DNA of 41,473 bases from Candidatus Electrothrix gigas. Lineage in GTDB: Bacteria; Desulfobacterota; Desulfobulbia; Desulfobulbales; Desulfobulbaceae. The translations under genes and the position numbers were made by a program. The stretch is from NCBI GenBank assembly GCA_022766165.1, contig QYLO01000027.1, positions 1 to 41,473 on the forward strand, read 5' to 3'. Below are positions 8,936-18,063 of this stretch, piece by piece; the first letter of the stretch is position 1, and each line of letters opens with the position of its first letter. The notes under the pieces were generated by a model. The model made no database searches and was not told the origin of the DNA. It worked only from the letters and a program-made list of their open reading frames with translations.

Positions 8936-8966
8936 TCTTATCAACTCAGCCAAAGAGGTACTTATC

Positions 8967-9212
8967 ATGGCAATGAGTGTTGAAGAAATAGAAGCTGCAA
9001 TTATTGAGAAGGCGACAAAATCGCCTAAGCCACAGCTGTACATCAAAGATTTTTACAAATGTGATCCTGATAGCAAGCCCCGTGCAATAAAAAATATTGC
9101 TAACGGATTGGTGAAAAAGGGAGAACTGATGTTCTGGTCTTCTGGTTCTACAACCATGTATGCTCGTCCTGATCGCATTAAGGACGAAGAGGGATCAGAA
9201 GGGGTCAATTAA
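8967..9212 (+). CDS. dsrD: DsrD, small winged-helix protein of the dsr operon
   Basis: An 81-residue protein with the family features: a helical N-terminus (VEEIEAAIIEKATKS), YIKDFYKCDPD, KPRAIKNIANGLVKKGEL, and MFWSSGSTTMYARP for the wing. DsrD has a winged-helix fold and has been reported to stimulate the DsrAB reaction. It is usually present in organisms with reductive-type dsrAB. It follows dsrB after a 91-base gap with a hairpin, and ends the operon before a strong terminator. Confidence 0.95.
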   Translation: MAMSVEEIEAAIIEKATKSPKPQLYIKDFYKCDPDSKPRAIKNIANGLVKKGELMFWSSGSTTMYARPDRIKDEEGSEGVN

Positions 9213-9244
9213 TCCTTTTCTTTTCCTGCGTTGTTGCTGTATAA

Positions 9245-9277
9245 AGCAAAGGCCACTTGGTCTTTGCTTTTTTTTTT
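9245..9277 (+). terminator. Rho-independent terminator of the dsr operon
   Basis: AGCAAAGGCC (9245-9254) pairs with GGTCTTTGCT (9259-9268) around a four-base loop, with one G-T pair. A run of ten T follows. Confidence 0.93.
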
Positions 9278-9438
9278 CCGTTCTCTCTGATGAATTTTCT
9301 GTTGCAAATTCCTTTGATGCCCACTAAAAAGTGAAGACAGAGATACAATATGAAGTTTAATATGGAGTTTATCCAGTCACTGTTTTTTCAGGCAAGATGG
9401 TATGAACAACAGGGTGCTTTCCTATACAAAGTGAGAAG

Positions 9439-9999
9439 ATGAGTTTGAGGAAAAAATTACAGGCATGTCAATGCTGTCTTTATGTTATTGATCCACAGGA
9501 ACGGCTGATGGCGCATATTCATGAGGGACGACAGGTGATCAAAAATATTGATCTGATGATTCGTCTTGCCGATACCTTGGAGTTTCCCATTATTGCGAAT
9601 ACCCAATATAAAAAAGGAATCGGCCCGATTGTTGAAGAGCTTGTCCCACTGCTTGAGGATTGGCCCTGTATTGATAAAACAGAGTTTAACGGATTGGATA
9701 ATGCCGGTGTACAGTGTATGCTTGGTAAGCTTCCTTCAAACGTTAACACGCTGTTACTCTGCGGTGTGGAGAGCCATATCTGTATATATCAGACAGCTAT
9801 GGGAGCCATGCAGGCTGGTTATGCGGTTTGGGTGGTTGCAGATGCAATTTCGGCCCGTACCCCTGAAAATGACGCCTATGGCAAAGAAAGCCTTCGAGAG
9901 ATGGGTGTGGTTGTGGCCCCTGCTGAAATGATTATTTATGAGTTGCTGCAAAAAGCTGGTACACCGGCCTTTAAAGTTATGCTTCCCTACTTAAAATAG
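9439..9999 (+). CDS. Isochorismatase-family cysteine hydrolase
   Basis: A 186-residue protein of the isochorismatase-like superfamily, which hydrolyses small amides or vinyl ethers. The catalytic triad can be placed at D18 (VIDPQ), K80 (CIDKTEFNG) and C115 (GVESHICIYQTA), all in the standard context. The length and the QTAMGAMQAGYAVWVVADA segment resemble the YcaC group. The substrate cannot be told. The ATG overlaps the stop of a possible 30-codon leader reading frame at 9350-9442. It lies after the dsr terminator and before alaS, so it probably has its own promoter. Confidence 0.85.
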   Translation: MSLRKKLQACQCCLYVIDPQERLMAHIHEGRQVIKNIDLMIRLADTLEFPIIANTQYKKGIGPIVEELVPLLEDWPCIDKTEFNGLDNAGVQCMLGKLPSNVNTLLLCGVESHICIYQTAMGAMQAGYAVWVVADAISARTPENDAYGKESLREMGVVVAPAEMIIYELLQKAGTPAFKVMLPYLK

Positions 10000-10098
10000 C
10001 ACCTTTACTTCTTTACGTATCTACGATATTCTGACGTTCTGCTCTTCAATTTTTTATCACTTTTAAAAGTTTATTAATCCAACGTATAATCCAACGTA

Positions 10099-12759
10099 AT
10101 GACTGGTAACGAAATACGATCAAAATTTCTTCAGTATTTTAAAAAGAAAGGACATACGGTTGTGGACTCATCCTCTCTTGTCCCCCATGATGACCCAACC
10201 CTGCTCTTTACCAATGCAGGTATGTTTCAGTTCAAACGGATATTTATGGGGGAAGAACGCCGGGAGTATACCAGAGCGGTTTCCTGCCAGCGGTGCGTGC
10301 GGGCCGGAGGTAAGCATAATGATCTGGAAAATGTTGGCTACACAGCCCGGCATCATACCTTTTTTGAAATGCTCGGCAACTTCTCTTTTGGCGATTATTT
10401 CAAAAGAGAGGCCATTGACTTTGCTTGGGAATTTTTAACCAAGGAGCTGCGTCTTAATCCAGAACAACTTTGGGTCTCGGTGTTCCGGGATGATGACGAG
10501 GCATACAAGCTTTGGGAGCAGATTGAAGATCTGCCCAAAGGCCGAATTGTTCGGCTGGGTAAGGCAGATAATTTTTGGGCAATGGGCGATACCGGTCCCT
10601 GTGGCCCCTGCTCTGAGATCCATATTGATCAGGGGCCAGAACACGGATGCGATAATCCTGACTGTGCTGTGGGTTGCGATTGTGACCGCTTTCTGGAGCT
10701 GTGGAATTTGGTCTTTATGCAGTTTTATCGGGATGCAGACGGCACCATGACAGCGCTTCCCAAGCCTTCCATTGACACTGGCATGGGGGTTGAACGGGTT
10801 GCTGCGGTTCTTCAGGGCAAATATAATAATTTTGATTGCGATCTCTTTACCCCACTTATTGACAGGGTGGTTCGGCTTTCCGGTAGAGTCTATAACGAGA
10901 ATGTGGCGGATGATGCGGCCATGCGAGTCATTGCCGATCATGCACGGGCCACGGCCTTTCTGGTGGCGGACGGGGTGCTGCCCTCCAATGAGGGGCGAGG
11001 CTATGTCCTGCGTCGGGTGATGCGGCGTGCTATTCGCTACGGCAGAACCTTGGGCCTGACAGAGGCTTTCTTCGGTGGGATCTGTCGCCAAGTAATTGAG
11101 CTGATGGCGGATGCCTATCCCCATCTTGCCGATTCCCGCCAGTTGCTGGACAAGGTGACGGATCATGAGGAGACCCGCTTCGGTGAAACCTTGGATCATG
11201 GTTTGGCTATGCTGGATGAGGAGATCAATCGTCTGTTGACAGAAAAGCAAGATAAACAGGTTACGTCGATTATCAACGGTGAGTTCATCTTCAAGCTCTA
11301 TGATACCTACGGTTTCCCAAAAGATATTGTCCGGGACGTGGCTCTGGAACAGGGTCTATCCCTTGATGATGCGGGATTTGAAGCAGCCATGCAACGACAG
11401 CGGGAGCAGTCCAAGCGTTCCTGGAAGGGTAAGGATGTGGATCATTTATCCGCTGGCCTGATCACCTTGCTGGAGCAGGACAAAACAAGCGAGTTCCTAG
11501 GCTACAGCACAACTACAGCCGAATCAACAGTAGAGGGCATTATAGGTGTGCAGGGCAATCTGATCCAGGAAGCTGTTGCCGGAGCTGAGGTGCAGATCTA
11601 CTGTCCTCAGACCCCTTTTTATGCTGAATCCGGTGGGCAGGTGGGCGACTGCGGAACCATCAGTTGGGAAGGCGGTTCCTTTACTGTGCAGAAAACCAAG
11701 GCTGCTGCTGAAGGTCTGGTTCTCCACGCCGGTACAATCAACGAAGGAAGGTTGACCAGCGGCCAGCAGGTGAGTTTGCAGGTGGACGAGCAGCGCACAG
11801 CCACGGCTCTTAATCATACCGCCACCCATCTCCTCCATGCAGCGATGAAGGAAATTCTTGGTGAGCATGTCAAGCAGGCAGGTTCTCTGGTCCGGGCAGA
11901 TCGACTGCGCTTTGACTTCACGCATTTTTCACCGGTAACAGCGGATGAAATTCGTGCCATTGAGCAAGTAGTGAATCAGGAAATCCGCAGAAATAGCCCG
12001 GTGCAGACTGAAGTGCTGACCAAAGAGGCCGCCATTGCTGACGGAGCTACGGCCCTGTTCGGGGAAAAATACGGAGATGAGGTTCGGGTGGTCAGTATCC
12101 CGGATTTTTCCAAAGAACTCTGCGGCGGAACTCATACCCGTGCTACCGGGGATATTGGCCTGTTCAAAATTATCTCGGAAAGCGGTATTGCCGCAGGGGT
12201 ACGCCGTATTGAGGCTGTGACCGGAAAGGCGGCTTTGGAGTGGCTGCAAAATTTAACTGAACAGGCCGATGGGCTGGGGCAACTGCTCGCTGGTTCTTTT
12301 GACGATGCCCAGACCAAGGTGAAGGCCCTGCTGCAACGACAGAAAGAGTTGGAAAAAGAGATTGCGGCCCTGAATGCGTCCAAGGCTCTGGGAGGGCTGG
12401 ATGATCTGCTGGCCGGAGCTGTGGATGCCAATGGGGTGCAGCTTATCTGCGGTCAGTTGCCTCTGGATTCGCCAAAAACCCTGCGGGAAATTGGTGATAA
12501 GGTTCGTGATAAAATGACAAGCGGAGTAGCGGTTCTTGGAGGCGAGTTTGGCGGCAAGGCTGCTCTACTGGCCTTAGTGAGCAAGGATCTGACCAACAGG
12601 ATCAAGGCAGGCCAACTTGTCAAAGAGGTGGCAGCCCTTGTTGGAGGAAAAGGAGGAGGAAGGCCCGATATGGCCCAGGCCGGCGGTCCTATGGCGGATA
12701 AACTTCCGGAAGCCATGCAGGCGGTTCCCGGCATAGTACGCAGTCTGTTAGGAGAGTAA
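10099..12759 (+). CDS. alaS: Alanine-tRNA ligase
   Basis: A full-length 886-residue class II synthetase. The catalytic core has RHHTFFEMLGNFSFGDYFK near residues 83-101 and a cysteine-rich insert (CDNPDCAVGCDCDRF) before ELWNLVFMQF. The editing domain that removes mischarged serine and glycine has H573 and H577 (HTATH) with C675 and H679 (CGGTH). The C-terminal domain ends with the glycine-rich GGKGGGRPDMAQAGG. No strong ribosome-binding site precedes the ATG. The ketoacyl synthase gene starts four bases after the stop, so the two are probably transcribed together. Confidence 0.97.
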   Translation: MTGNEIRSKFLQYFKKKGHTVVDSSSLVPHDDPTLLFTNAGMFQFKRIFMGEERREYTRAVSCQRCVRAGGKHNDLENVGYTARHHTFFEMLGNFSFGDYFKREAIDFAWEFLTKELRLNPEQLWVSVFRDDDEAYKLWEQIEDLPKGRIVRLGKADNFWAMGDTGPCGPCSEIHIDQGPEHGCDNPDCAVGCDCDRFLELWNLVFMQFYRDADGTMTALPKPSIDTGMGVERVAAVLQGKYNNFDCDLFTPLIDRVVRLSGRVYNENVADDAAMRVIADHARATAFLVADGVLPSNEGRGYVLRRVMRRAIRYGRTLGLTEAFFGGICRQVIELMADAYPHLADSRQLLDKVTDHEETRFGETLDHGLAMLDEEINRLLTEKQDKQVTSIINGEFIFKLYDTYGFPKDIVRDVALEQGLSLDDAGFEAAMQRQREQSKRSWKGKDVDHLSAGLITLLEQDKTSEFLGYSTTTAESTVEGIIGVQGNLIQEAVAGAEVQIYCPQTPFYAESGGQVGDCGTISWEGGSFTVQKTKAAAEGLVLHAGTINEGRLTSGQQVSLQVDEQRTATALNHTATHLLHAAMKEILGEHVKQAGSLVRADRLRFDFTHFSPVTADEIRAIEQVVNQEIRRNSPVQTEVLTKEAAIADGATALFGEKYGDEVRVVSIPDFSKELCGGTHTRATGDIGLFKIISESGIAAGVRRIEAVTGKAALEWLQNLTEQADGLGQLLAGSFDDAQTKVKALLQRQKELEKEIAALNASKALGGLDDLLAGAVDANGVQLICGQLPLDSPKTLREIGDKVRDKMTSGVAVLGGEFGGKAALLALVSKDLTNRIKAGQLVKEVAALVGGKGGGRPDMAQAGGPMADKLPEAMQAVPGIVRSLLGE

Positions 12760-12763
12760 AATA

Positions 12764-14023
12764 ATGAGTGATGTTTCTTTGCCAGATGCGCAGCGCATCG
12801 TGATTACCGGCGTCGGTCTGACCGCTCCCGGAGGTTCCAATAGCCTTGCGGCGTTTCGTGAGCAGGTGCTGGCAGGCCGGAGTGGAATTTCCACGATTGA
12901 TCTGCGCTATATGGATACCTATCCAGCTGGCATCTGTGATTTTCCAGAAACAAAGTATCGCAAAAAAAGAGAAAATAAGCGGGGAACCAGGGCTGGTTGC
13001 ATTGGGGTGTACTGTGCTGGTGAGGCCCTAGCAGATGCTGGTGTAGATTTTTCAGAATATGAACGGAGCCGCACTGGCGTGTACATGGGCCTGACCGAAC
13101 ACGGCACCGTGGAAACTGAAAATGAGGTGTATAATATTAGTCAGTTTGACTATAATGTCGACTACTGGACCCATCACCATAATCCGCGCACGGTTCTCAA
13201 CAATCCAGCCGGTGAAATCACCATGAAGTTTGGCATCACCGGTCCGCATTACGCAGTAGGCGCAGCCTGTGCTGCTGGTAATGCTGCCTTGATTCAGGGA
13301 ACCCAGATGTTGCGTCTTGGCGAGATTGACTTTGCCCTTTGCGGCGGCTTATCAGAATGCGTGGGCTCCTTTGGTATTTTTGCCAGCTTCCGGGCCCAGG
13401 GAGCCTTGGCTGAACATGAAAACCCAATCAAAGCCAGTCGTCCACTAGACCAGGACCGGAACGGGATTGTGATCTCTGAAGGTGGCTGCGTTTTCACTCT
13501 GGAACGGCTGGACAAGGCCCTTGCCCGTGGAGCAAAGATCTACGGCGAAGTTGCTGGTTATGCTATGAACTCTGATGCCCGTGACTTTGTTCTGCCCTAC
13601 GGTCCCCGACAGGCTGAGTGTATCCAGTTAGCGCTTGGACGAGCAGGGCTGACCCCACAGGATATCAGCATAATCAACACCCATGCCACAGGGACCAAAC
13701 AGGGCGATGTGGAAGAGTGTCAGGCATTGGCTGAAATTTTTGCTGACTGCCCTGCGGTCAGAAGCAATAACACCAAGTCCATTATTGGACATGCTATGGG
13801 CGCTGCTGGTGTCTTGGAGTTGGCTGCCAACCTCTCTTCTTTTGAAGACAGTTTTGTTCACCCAACCATCAATCTGGACAATCCAGATCCAGCCTGTGCC
13901 TTACCAGGATTGGTTGCTGGCAAAGCAGAAAAAGTTGAACAGGTAGAAACAATTCTTAACAATTCTTTTGGGATGGTAGGAATAAATTCAGTTGTCATTA
14001 TCAAGAGATTTATGGCAGCGTAA
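12764..14023 (+). CDS. Beta-ketoacyl-ACP synthase, FabF-like
   Basis: A 419-residue condensing enzyme that extends an acyl chain held on an acyl carrier protein. The Cys-His-His triad is at C169 (GAACAAGNAA), H307 (NTHATGTKQGD) and H343 (IIGHAMGAAG). It differs from housekeeping FabF by a basic insert around residues 64-75 (KYRKKRENKRGTR) and unusual text around 118-140. An AGGAG site lies in the end of alaS. With the ACP and the CrtI-like oxidoreductase that follow, it looks like a dedicated pathway and not general fatty acid synthesis. Confidence 0.9.
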   Translation: MSDVSLPDAQRIVITGVGLTAPGGSNSLAAFREQVLAGRSGISTIDLRYMDTYPAGICDFPETKYRKKRENKRGTRAGCIGVYCAGEALADAGVDFSEYERSRTGVYMGLTEHGTVETENEVYNISQFDYNVDYWTHHHNPRTVLNNPAGEITMKFGITGPHYAVGAACAAGNAALIQGTQMLRLGEIDFALCGGLSECVGSFGIFASFRAQGALAEHENPIKASRPLDQDRNGIVISEGGCVFTLERLDKALARGAKIYGEVAGYAMNSDARDFVLPYGPRQAECIQLALGRAGLTPQDISIINTHATGTKQGDVEECQALAEIFADCPAVRSNNTKSIIGHAMGAAGVLELAANLSSFEDSFVHPTINLDNPDPACALPGLVAGKAEKVEQVETILNNSFGMVGINSVVIIKRFMAA

Positions 14024-14138
14024 AGGTTTTTATGGTAGTATTCTTCTCTTTTGTAAAAAAGCTGACTCAAAGTGTCAGTAGAGAGGATTAAAAGAAGAAT
14101 AAACGAATATTAAAGAGTATTTATATTGAGGAACCGGC

Positions 14139-14390
14139 ATGACCCGTGATGAAATCAGGGATATAATCCTTGAAATTATTGAAGATATAGATGAGGATGC
14201 AGAATTTGATGATTTGGATGCGGATCAGCCTCTTCGAGATCAATTAGACCTTGATTCTATGGACTTTCTTGATATCGTAATGGAGCTGCGCAAACGCTAC
14301 AAGCTCCAGATACCCGAGGAAGACTATCCTGAGTTGGCGACCTTGACCAGTTGCGTCAACTATCTTGAGCCGAAGCTGCAGGATGTCTGA
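14139..14390 (+). CDS. Acyl carrier protein, specialised
   Basis: An 83-residue, very acidic protein. S40 in LDLDSMDFLD is the site for 4'-phosphopantetheine. Helix 1 starts RDEIRDIILEIIEDI, and the third helix region is PELATLTSCVNYLE. It is unlike typical housekeeping AcpP in sequence and lies between a ketoacyl synthase and an oxidoreductase, so it probably carries the intermediates of that cluster. A GAGG site precedes the ATG. Confidence 0.9.
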   Translation: MTRDEIRDIILEIIEDIDEDAEFDDLDADQPLRDQLDLDSMDFLDIVMELRKRYKLQIPEEDYPELATLTSCVNYLEPKLQDV

Positions 14391-14419
14391 GTAGGACACA
14401 CGGCACGCCGTGCCCCTAC
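14391..14419. repeat. Small palindromic repeat (GTAGGGGC family), degraded copy
   Basis: The ends are GTAGG and GCCCCTAC, with GGCACG and CGTGCC pairing between them. It fills most of the gap between the ACP gene and the oxidoreductase. The left end has lost part of the GGGGC motif. Confidence 0.4.
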
Positions 14420-14438
14420 CGCTTCCCGCACATCTGCT

Positions 14439-15827
14439 ATGGCTGATTACCAGCTCATTATTATCGGCGGCGGCCTTTCTGGTTTAGCCGCTGGTATCCG
14501 TTCGGCCCGCTTTGGGCAGAAAACGCTCATTGTTGAGCAACACAGCCTTCCTGGTGGTTTAAATTCCTATTACTATCGTCAAGGGTATTTGTTGGAAACC
14601 GGCCTCCATGCCATGACCAACTTTGCGGCTCAGGGAAATAAGCATGCGCCCTTAAACAGGTTGTTCCGCCAACTCAAACTCTCCCGCAAAAAATTTATCA
14701 CCCATGAACAGCTTGGGTCTGAGGTGATTTTCCCACAAACTTCTCTACGATTTTCCAACGACTTTACTCTGCTCTGTGAAGAAATAGCCTGTCAATTTCC
14801 AGCAAGTATTGACCAATTTCGTGCTATGGCTGCGGAGATTGATGCCTACAATCCCTTTGCTGAAGTACCTTGGCAATCAGCCCGTAATTTTCTCCATGAT
14901 CGCCTTGCCGATCCTTTACTGGAAGATATGCTTCTGTTGCCGCTGATGGTGTACGGCAATGCTGAAGAGTATGATATGGATCTGGGTCAGTTTGCCATCA
15001 TGTTTCGAGCTGTTTTTTTAGAGGGTTTTTTTCGGCCCCAGGGAACGATCAAAGACCTGATCGATATGCTCCTAGAGCAGTACAGTCAATTTGAGGGAGA
15101 GATTCGTTTTCGCACTCCGGTTGCTGAAATCCTCAAGAAAGAGAACAAGGTGCAGGGCATTCGCTTGGAAAACGGCGAAGAGATCACGGCGAATGCGGTG
15201 TTATCTACGGTCGGGATTCCGGGGACCGCCAAACTCAGCGGCTGGGAATTGGATATTGACCGCTATATCGGCAGAATGACCTTTATGGAAAGCATCTCCA
15301 TGCTGCCGGAACCACAGCTACCGCCAGAACTGTCCGGGAGAACTATCCTGTTTTATAGCCTCAATGATGAACTGAAATACCACTGCCCTGCTTCCGCTCT
15401 TGATCCCTCCTGGGGCGTGATCTGTTTCCCGGATAATTTTCAGGATCTTGCGACTGAGGATAAGACAGCAACTCAGGTTCGAGTGACCAATGCGGCCAAC
15501 TATTCCCTGTGGCAGCAGGCCGCAGTTGATAAAGAACAGTACAGGCAGCTCAAGGAAAAATGCGGGCAACAGTCGGCAGCAGCAGTGAGTCAGATCCTTG
15601 GCCCGTACAATCAGGATGCGGTGTTTCAGGACAGCTTCACGCCCATGACCATTGAACGCTTTACAGAAAAACGGGGCGGGGCTGTGTACGGCAGTCCGAT
15701 CAAGATCAAGAGCGGCAGAACGCCGTTTGAAAATCTCTTTATTGCAGGCACGGATCAGGGCTATCTGGGGATTGTCGGGGCTATGCTCAGTGGCGTGACT
15801 GTTGTGAATCAGCATCTTTTGGGGTAG
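14439..15827 (+). CDS. CrtI/phytoene-desaturase-like FAD oxidoreductase
   Basis: A 462-residue protein with an N-terminal FAD-binding motif IIIGGGLSGLAAGIRSA, the E at the end of strand 2 (LIVEQH), and PGGLNSYYYRQGYLLETGLHAMTNF, the pattern of carotenoid desaturases and isomerases and of all-trans-retinol saturase. The C-terminus LFIAGTDQGYLGIVGAMLSG is the second FAD-contacting motif. No carotenoid genes are nearby. The upstream ketoacyl synthase and ACP suggest that it desaturates, saturates or isomerises a polyketide or fatty acyl chain. A paralogue is at 26064-27470. Confidence 0.85.
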   Translation: MADYQLIIIGGGLSGLAAGIRSARFGQKTLIVEQHSLPGGLNSYYYRQGYLLETGLHAMTNFAAQGNKHAPLNRLFRQLKLSRKKFITHEQLGSEVIFPQTSLRFSNDFTLLCEEIACQFPASIDQFRAMAAEIDAYNPFAEVPWQSARNFLHDRLADPLLEDMLLLPLMVYGNAEEYDMDLGQFAIMFRAVFLEGFFRPQGTIKDLIDMLLEQYSQFEGEIRFRTPVAEILKKENKVQGIRLENGEEITANAVLSTVGIPGTAKLSGWELDIDRYIGRMTFMESISMLPEPQLPPELSGRTILFYSLNDELKYHCPASALDPSWGVICFPDNFQDLATEDKTATQVRVTNAANYSLWQQAAVDKEQYRQLKEKCGQQSAAAVSQILGPYNQDAVFQDSFTPMTIERFTEKRGGAVYGSPIKIKSGRTPFENLFIAGTDQGYLGIVGAMLSGVTVVNQHLLG

Positions 15828-15889
15828 TGTCTCAAGTTCATACTTTGTTGCTGTATAGCATGATAAGAGGAAAATGCAGGTGAAAATTG

Positions 15890-15979
15890 ATAAGTGGAAA
15901 AGTTTACCATGTCAATATCTGAATAAGTGGATTTTTGCGGTACCTATTACGGTCAATAGCAGGACATATTTCCACTTAT
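15890..15979. repeat. ATAAGTGGA motifs, two direct and one inverted
   Basis: ATAAGTGGAAA at 15890-15900 is matched by its exact inverse TTTCCACTTAT at 15969-15979. A further ATAAGTGGA lies at 15923-15931. The set sits 45 bases before the DUF262 gene and could be an operator or the end of the acquired segment. Confidence 0.4.
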
Positions 15980-16024
15980 TAATACTGTTCGCTTCCATAA
16001 AAATTTACACAACGCGAGGAATTT

Positions 16025-17827
16025 ATGAATTTTACAGATAGAATTAAGCCTACCGACAAAGGAATTACTACCTATCTTGATGAACTAAAAAGCCTCACGT
16101 ACCAAATTCCGACTTTCCAACGTGATGTAGTTTGGGAAAAAGAAAATGTTAAGAAATTATGGGATAGTATTTATAAATTTTACCCTCTCGGCAGCATCCT
16201 CGTTTGGAAAACAGAAATAAAATTACAAAACCATAGAAACATTGGCGGACACCAAATTGCCGATAACCATTCCTACTCTAGCGAATTTCAATATCTTTTG
16301 GACGGTCAGCAAAGAACAACTTCCCTATTAACTTCTCTATATGGAGGATCAATCCAGGGAAAAGAAGACTTTGATCCTGCTCTTTATATCGATTTGACAG
16401 CAGAGAGCGAGGACGAAACGGATGATGAAACATACAAAAAGAGATTTTTATATTGGGATGAAATAGATGACAAAAATGGTACTTTCAAAAGAAATATAGG
16501 GCGAAAAAAGAAATTTGATTCAGGGCTAATTGTAAAGCTGGTAGATATTAAGGAGCAGTTTGAGACAGTTCAAGAAAAAATAGTCAATCATCCTGAGGTA
16601 AATCAACAATACAATCATTTATACTGGGTTGAGCTGAGAAGGGTTAAGCAGGTTCTTGATAATTATAGACTTTCCTTTATAGAGCTGAAAGGTATTAAAG
16701 TTGCGGAGGTGTGCCAAATTTTCGAAAGGATCAACCAAGCTGGCAAGCCATTGGACATTTTCGATATTGTTGTTGCTAAAACTTTCCGGCCAAAAGAAAG
16801 TGGTGTAGATGGTTTTTATTTGCGGGAGTTATTTGACAAATTCAGAGAAACAAACAATAGCAAATTTTTACAAATTGACAACTTTGACTTTCTTCAAGTC
16901 ATTGCATTAATTATCCGAGAAAACATTGCTAAATCAGGAATTTGGAATATAACCCCAACATACCTAAACAACATAACGGCTGAGCAAATTGAAACAGTTT
17001 GGGATGAAACTAAAAAAGCACTACTGAAAACTTTTGATTTCTTTGAAAACACCCTCAATATCAAAGGACCTCAACTTATTCCTTACAGATATTTTTACCT
17101 CACTCTCAGTTGCTACTTTTACCAAAATAATAATCCAGACTATGACTTTTTGAAAAAATATTTTTGGTTTAACAGTTTTCATAATTCTAATTTACTTAGT
17201 AATACTAGGCATATAAATGATCACTTAAAAATATTAAACAGTCAGAAAAACGGAGACTCGTATGCGTTTGGCAGGTTTTTAATCGACAAAGAAGTTCTCC
17301 GAAATTCGTCATATAGTTCAAAAGGTCGCTTGTCACGAGCGATTCTATCCCTTTACTCAAGCAATAATCCAAAAGCTTGGAAATACACGGACAGAAGTGT
17401 CATCGCAGATAATTTTTTCTTCTCTACTGATCAGCCCAATTTACATCATGTTTTTCCTTCTAATTTTATCGCTCAAAACCCCGGCAAAAATTCACTATCA
17501 AACAACAGCCTAATGAACATTGCCTATATTACCCAATTAACAAATCGGGAAATTAGTGATAAAAATCCATTGACCTACATTCGTGAATACAATGAGAACC
17601 CAAATTTTGAAAATGTCTTAGATTCTCATTTTCTTTCACAACAACTCATTGAGTGGTCACAGCAAGAAAATATGCCAGAAAATGCTCTTGATCTATTCAT
17701 TGAGAACCGTGTCTCAATAATTATTGAAAAATTACAGTCAATTTTATCAGATGAAATAAGCTTTGAAATTATTGACACAAAAGCAGCTTTGGAGCAGGAA
17801 AAAAGCGAACAAATCGTTCAACATTGA
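16025..17827 (+). CDS. DUF262/DUF1524 protein, GmrSD-like, probable defence nuclease
   Basis: A 600-residue protein. The N-terminal DUF262 (ParB-like) domain has IPTFQRDVVW at 28-37, FYPLGSILVW at 52-61 and the signature DGQQRTTSL at 93-101. The C-terminal part carries HHVFP at 474-478 followed by LTNREISDKNP, the pattern of the DUF1524 HNH-type nuclease. Related GmrSD and BrxU proteins are nucleotide-dependent enzymes that cut modified phage DNA. The gene is clearly more A+T-rich than its neighbours and stands alone, which fits lateral gain of a defence gene. A GAGGA site precedes the ATG. Confidence 0.88.
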   Translation: MNFTDRIKPTDKGITTYLDELKSLTYQIPTFQRDVVWEKENVKKLWDSIYKFYPLGSILVWKTEIKLQNHRNIGGHQIADNHSYSSEFQYLLDGQQRTTSLLTSLYGGSIQGKEDFDPALYIDLTAESEDETDDETYKKRFLYWDEIDDKNGTFKRNIGRKKKFDSGLIVKLVDIKEQFETVQEKIVNHPEVNQQYNHLYWVELRRVKQVLDNYRLSFIELKGIKVAEVCQIFERINQAGKPLDIFDIVVAKTFRPKESGVDGFYLRELFDKFRETNNSKFLQIDNFDFLQVIALIIRENIAKSGIWNITPTYLNNITAEQIETVWDETKKALLKTFDFFENTLNIKGPQLIPYRYFYLTLSCYFYQNNNPDYDFLKKYFWFNSFHNSNLLSNTRHINDHLKILNSQKNGDSYAFGRFLIDKEVLRNSSYSSKGRLSRAILSLYSSNNPKAWKYTDRSVIADNFFFSTDQPNLHHVFPSNFIAQNPGKNSLSNNSLMNIAYITQLTNREISDKNPLTYIREYNENPNFENVLDSHFLSQQLIEWSQQENMPENALDLFIENRVSIIIEKLQSILSDEISFEIIDTKAALEQEKSEQIVQH

Positions 17828-18063
17828 CGCCAAGCCCGTGCGTTTTTCTTGCAAAGCTGGTTGATCAAAAAAGGTGACAGATTTATTCCTGACATATCAG
17901 GAACCTGTTAGCGAGTTCAACATCCTTGGCATTGAGATGGAAATATAAGTTAAAGCGTTTGAAAAAAACTCTCACCCTCCCCACTGACAAACAAAGTCCT
18001 GATATGCAGAGTTAAGTCTTTAATTAAACTGGGAATACCCCCAGATTGGCCCTAAAACAAACC
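17828..18063. other. Intergenic region after the DUF262 gene
   Basis: No gene, clear terminator or known RNA is seen in these bases. Composition returns from A+T-rich to the local average. The promoter of the sucrose operon probably lies here or in the structured segment that follows. Confidence 0.3.

Noticed and set aside
10435..11250. 271-codon minus-strand open frame inside alaS
   Set aside because: It is antisense to conserved AlaRS sequence and its translation resembles no known family.
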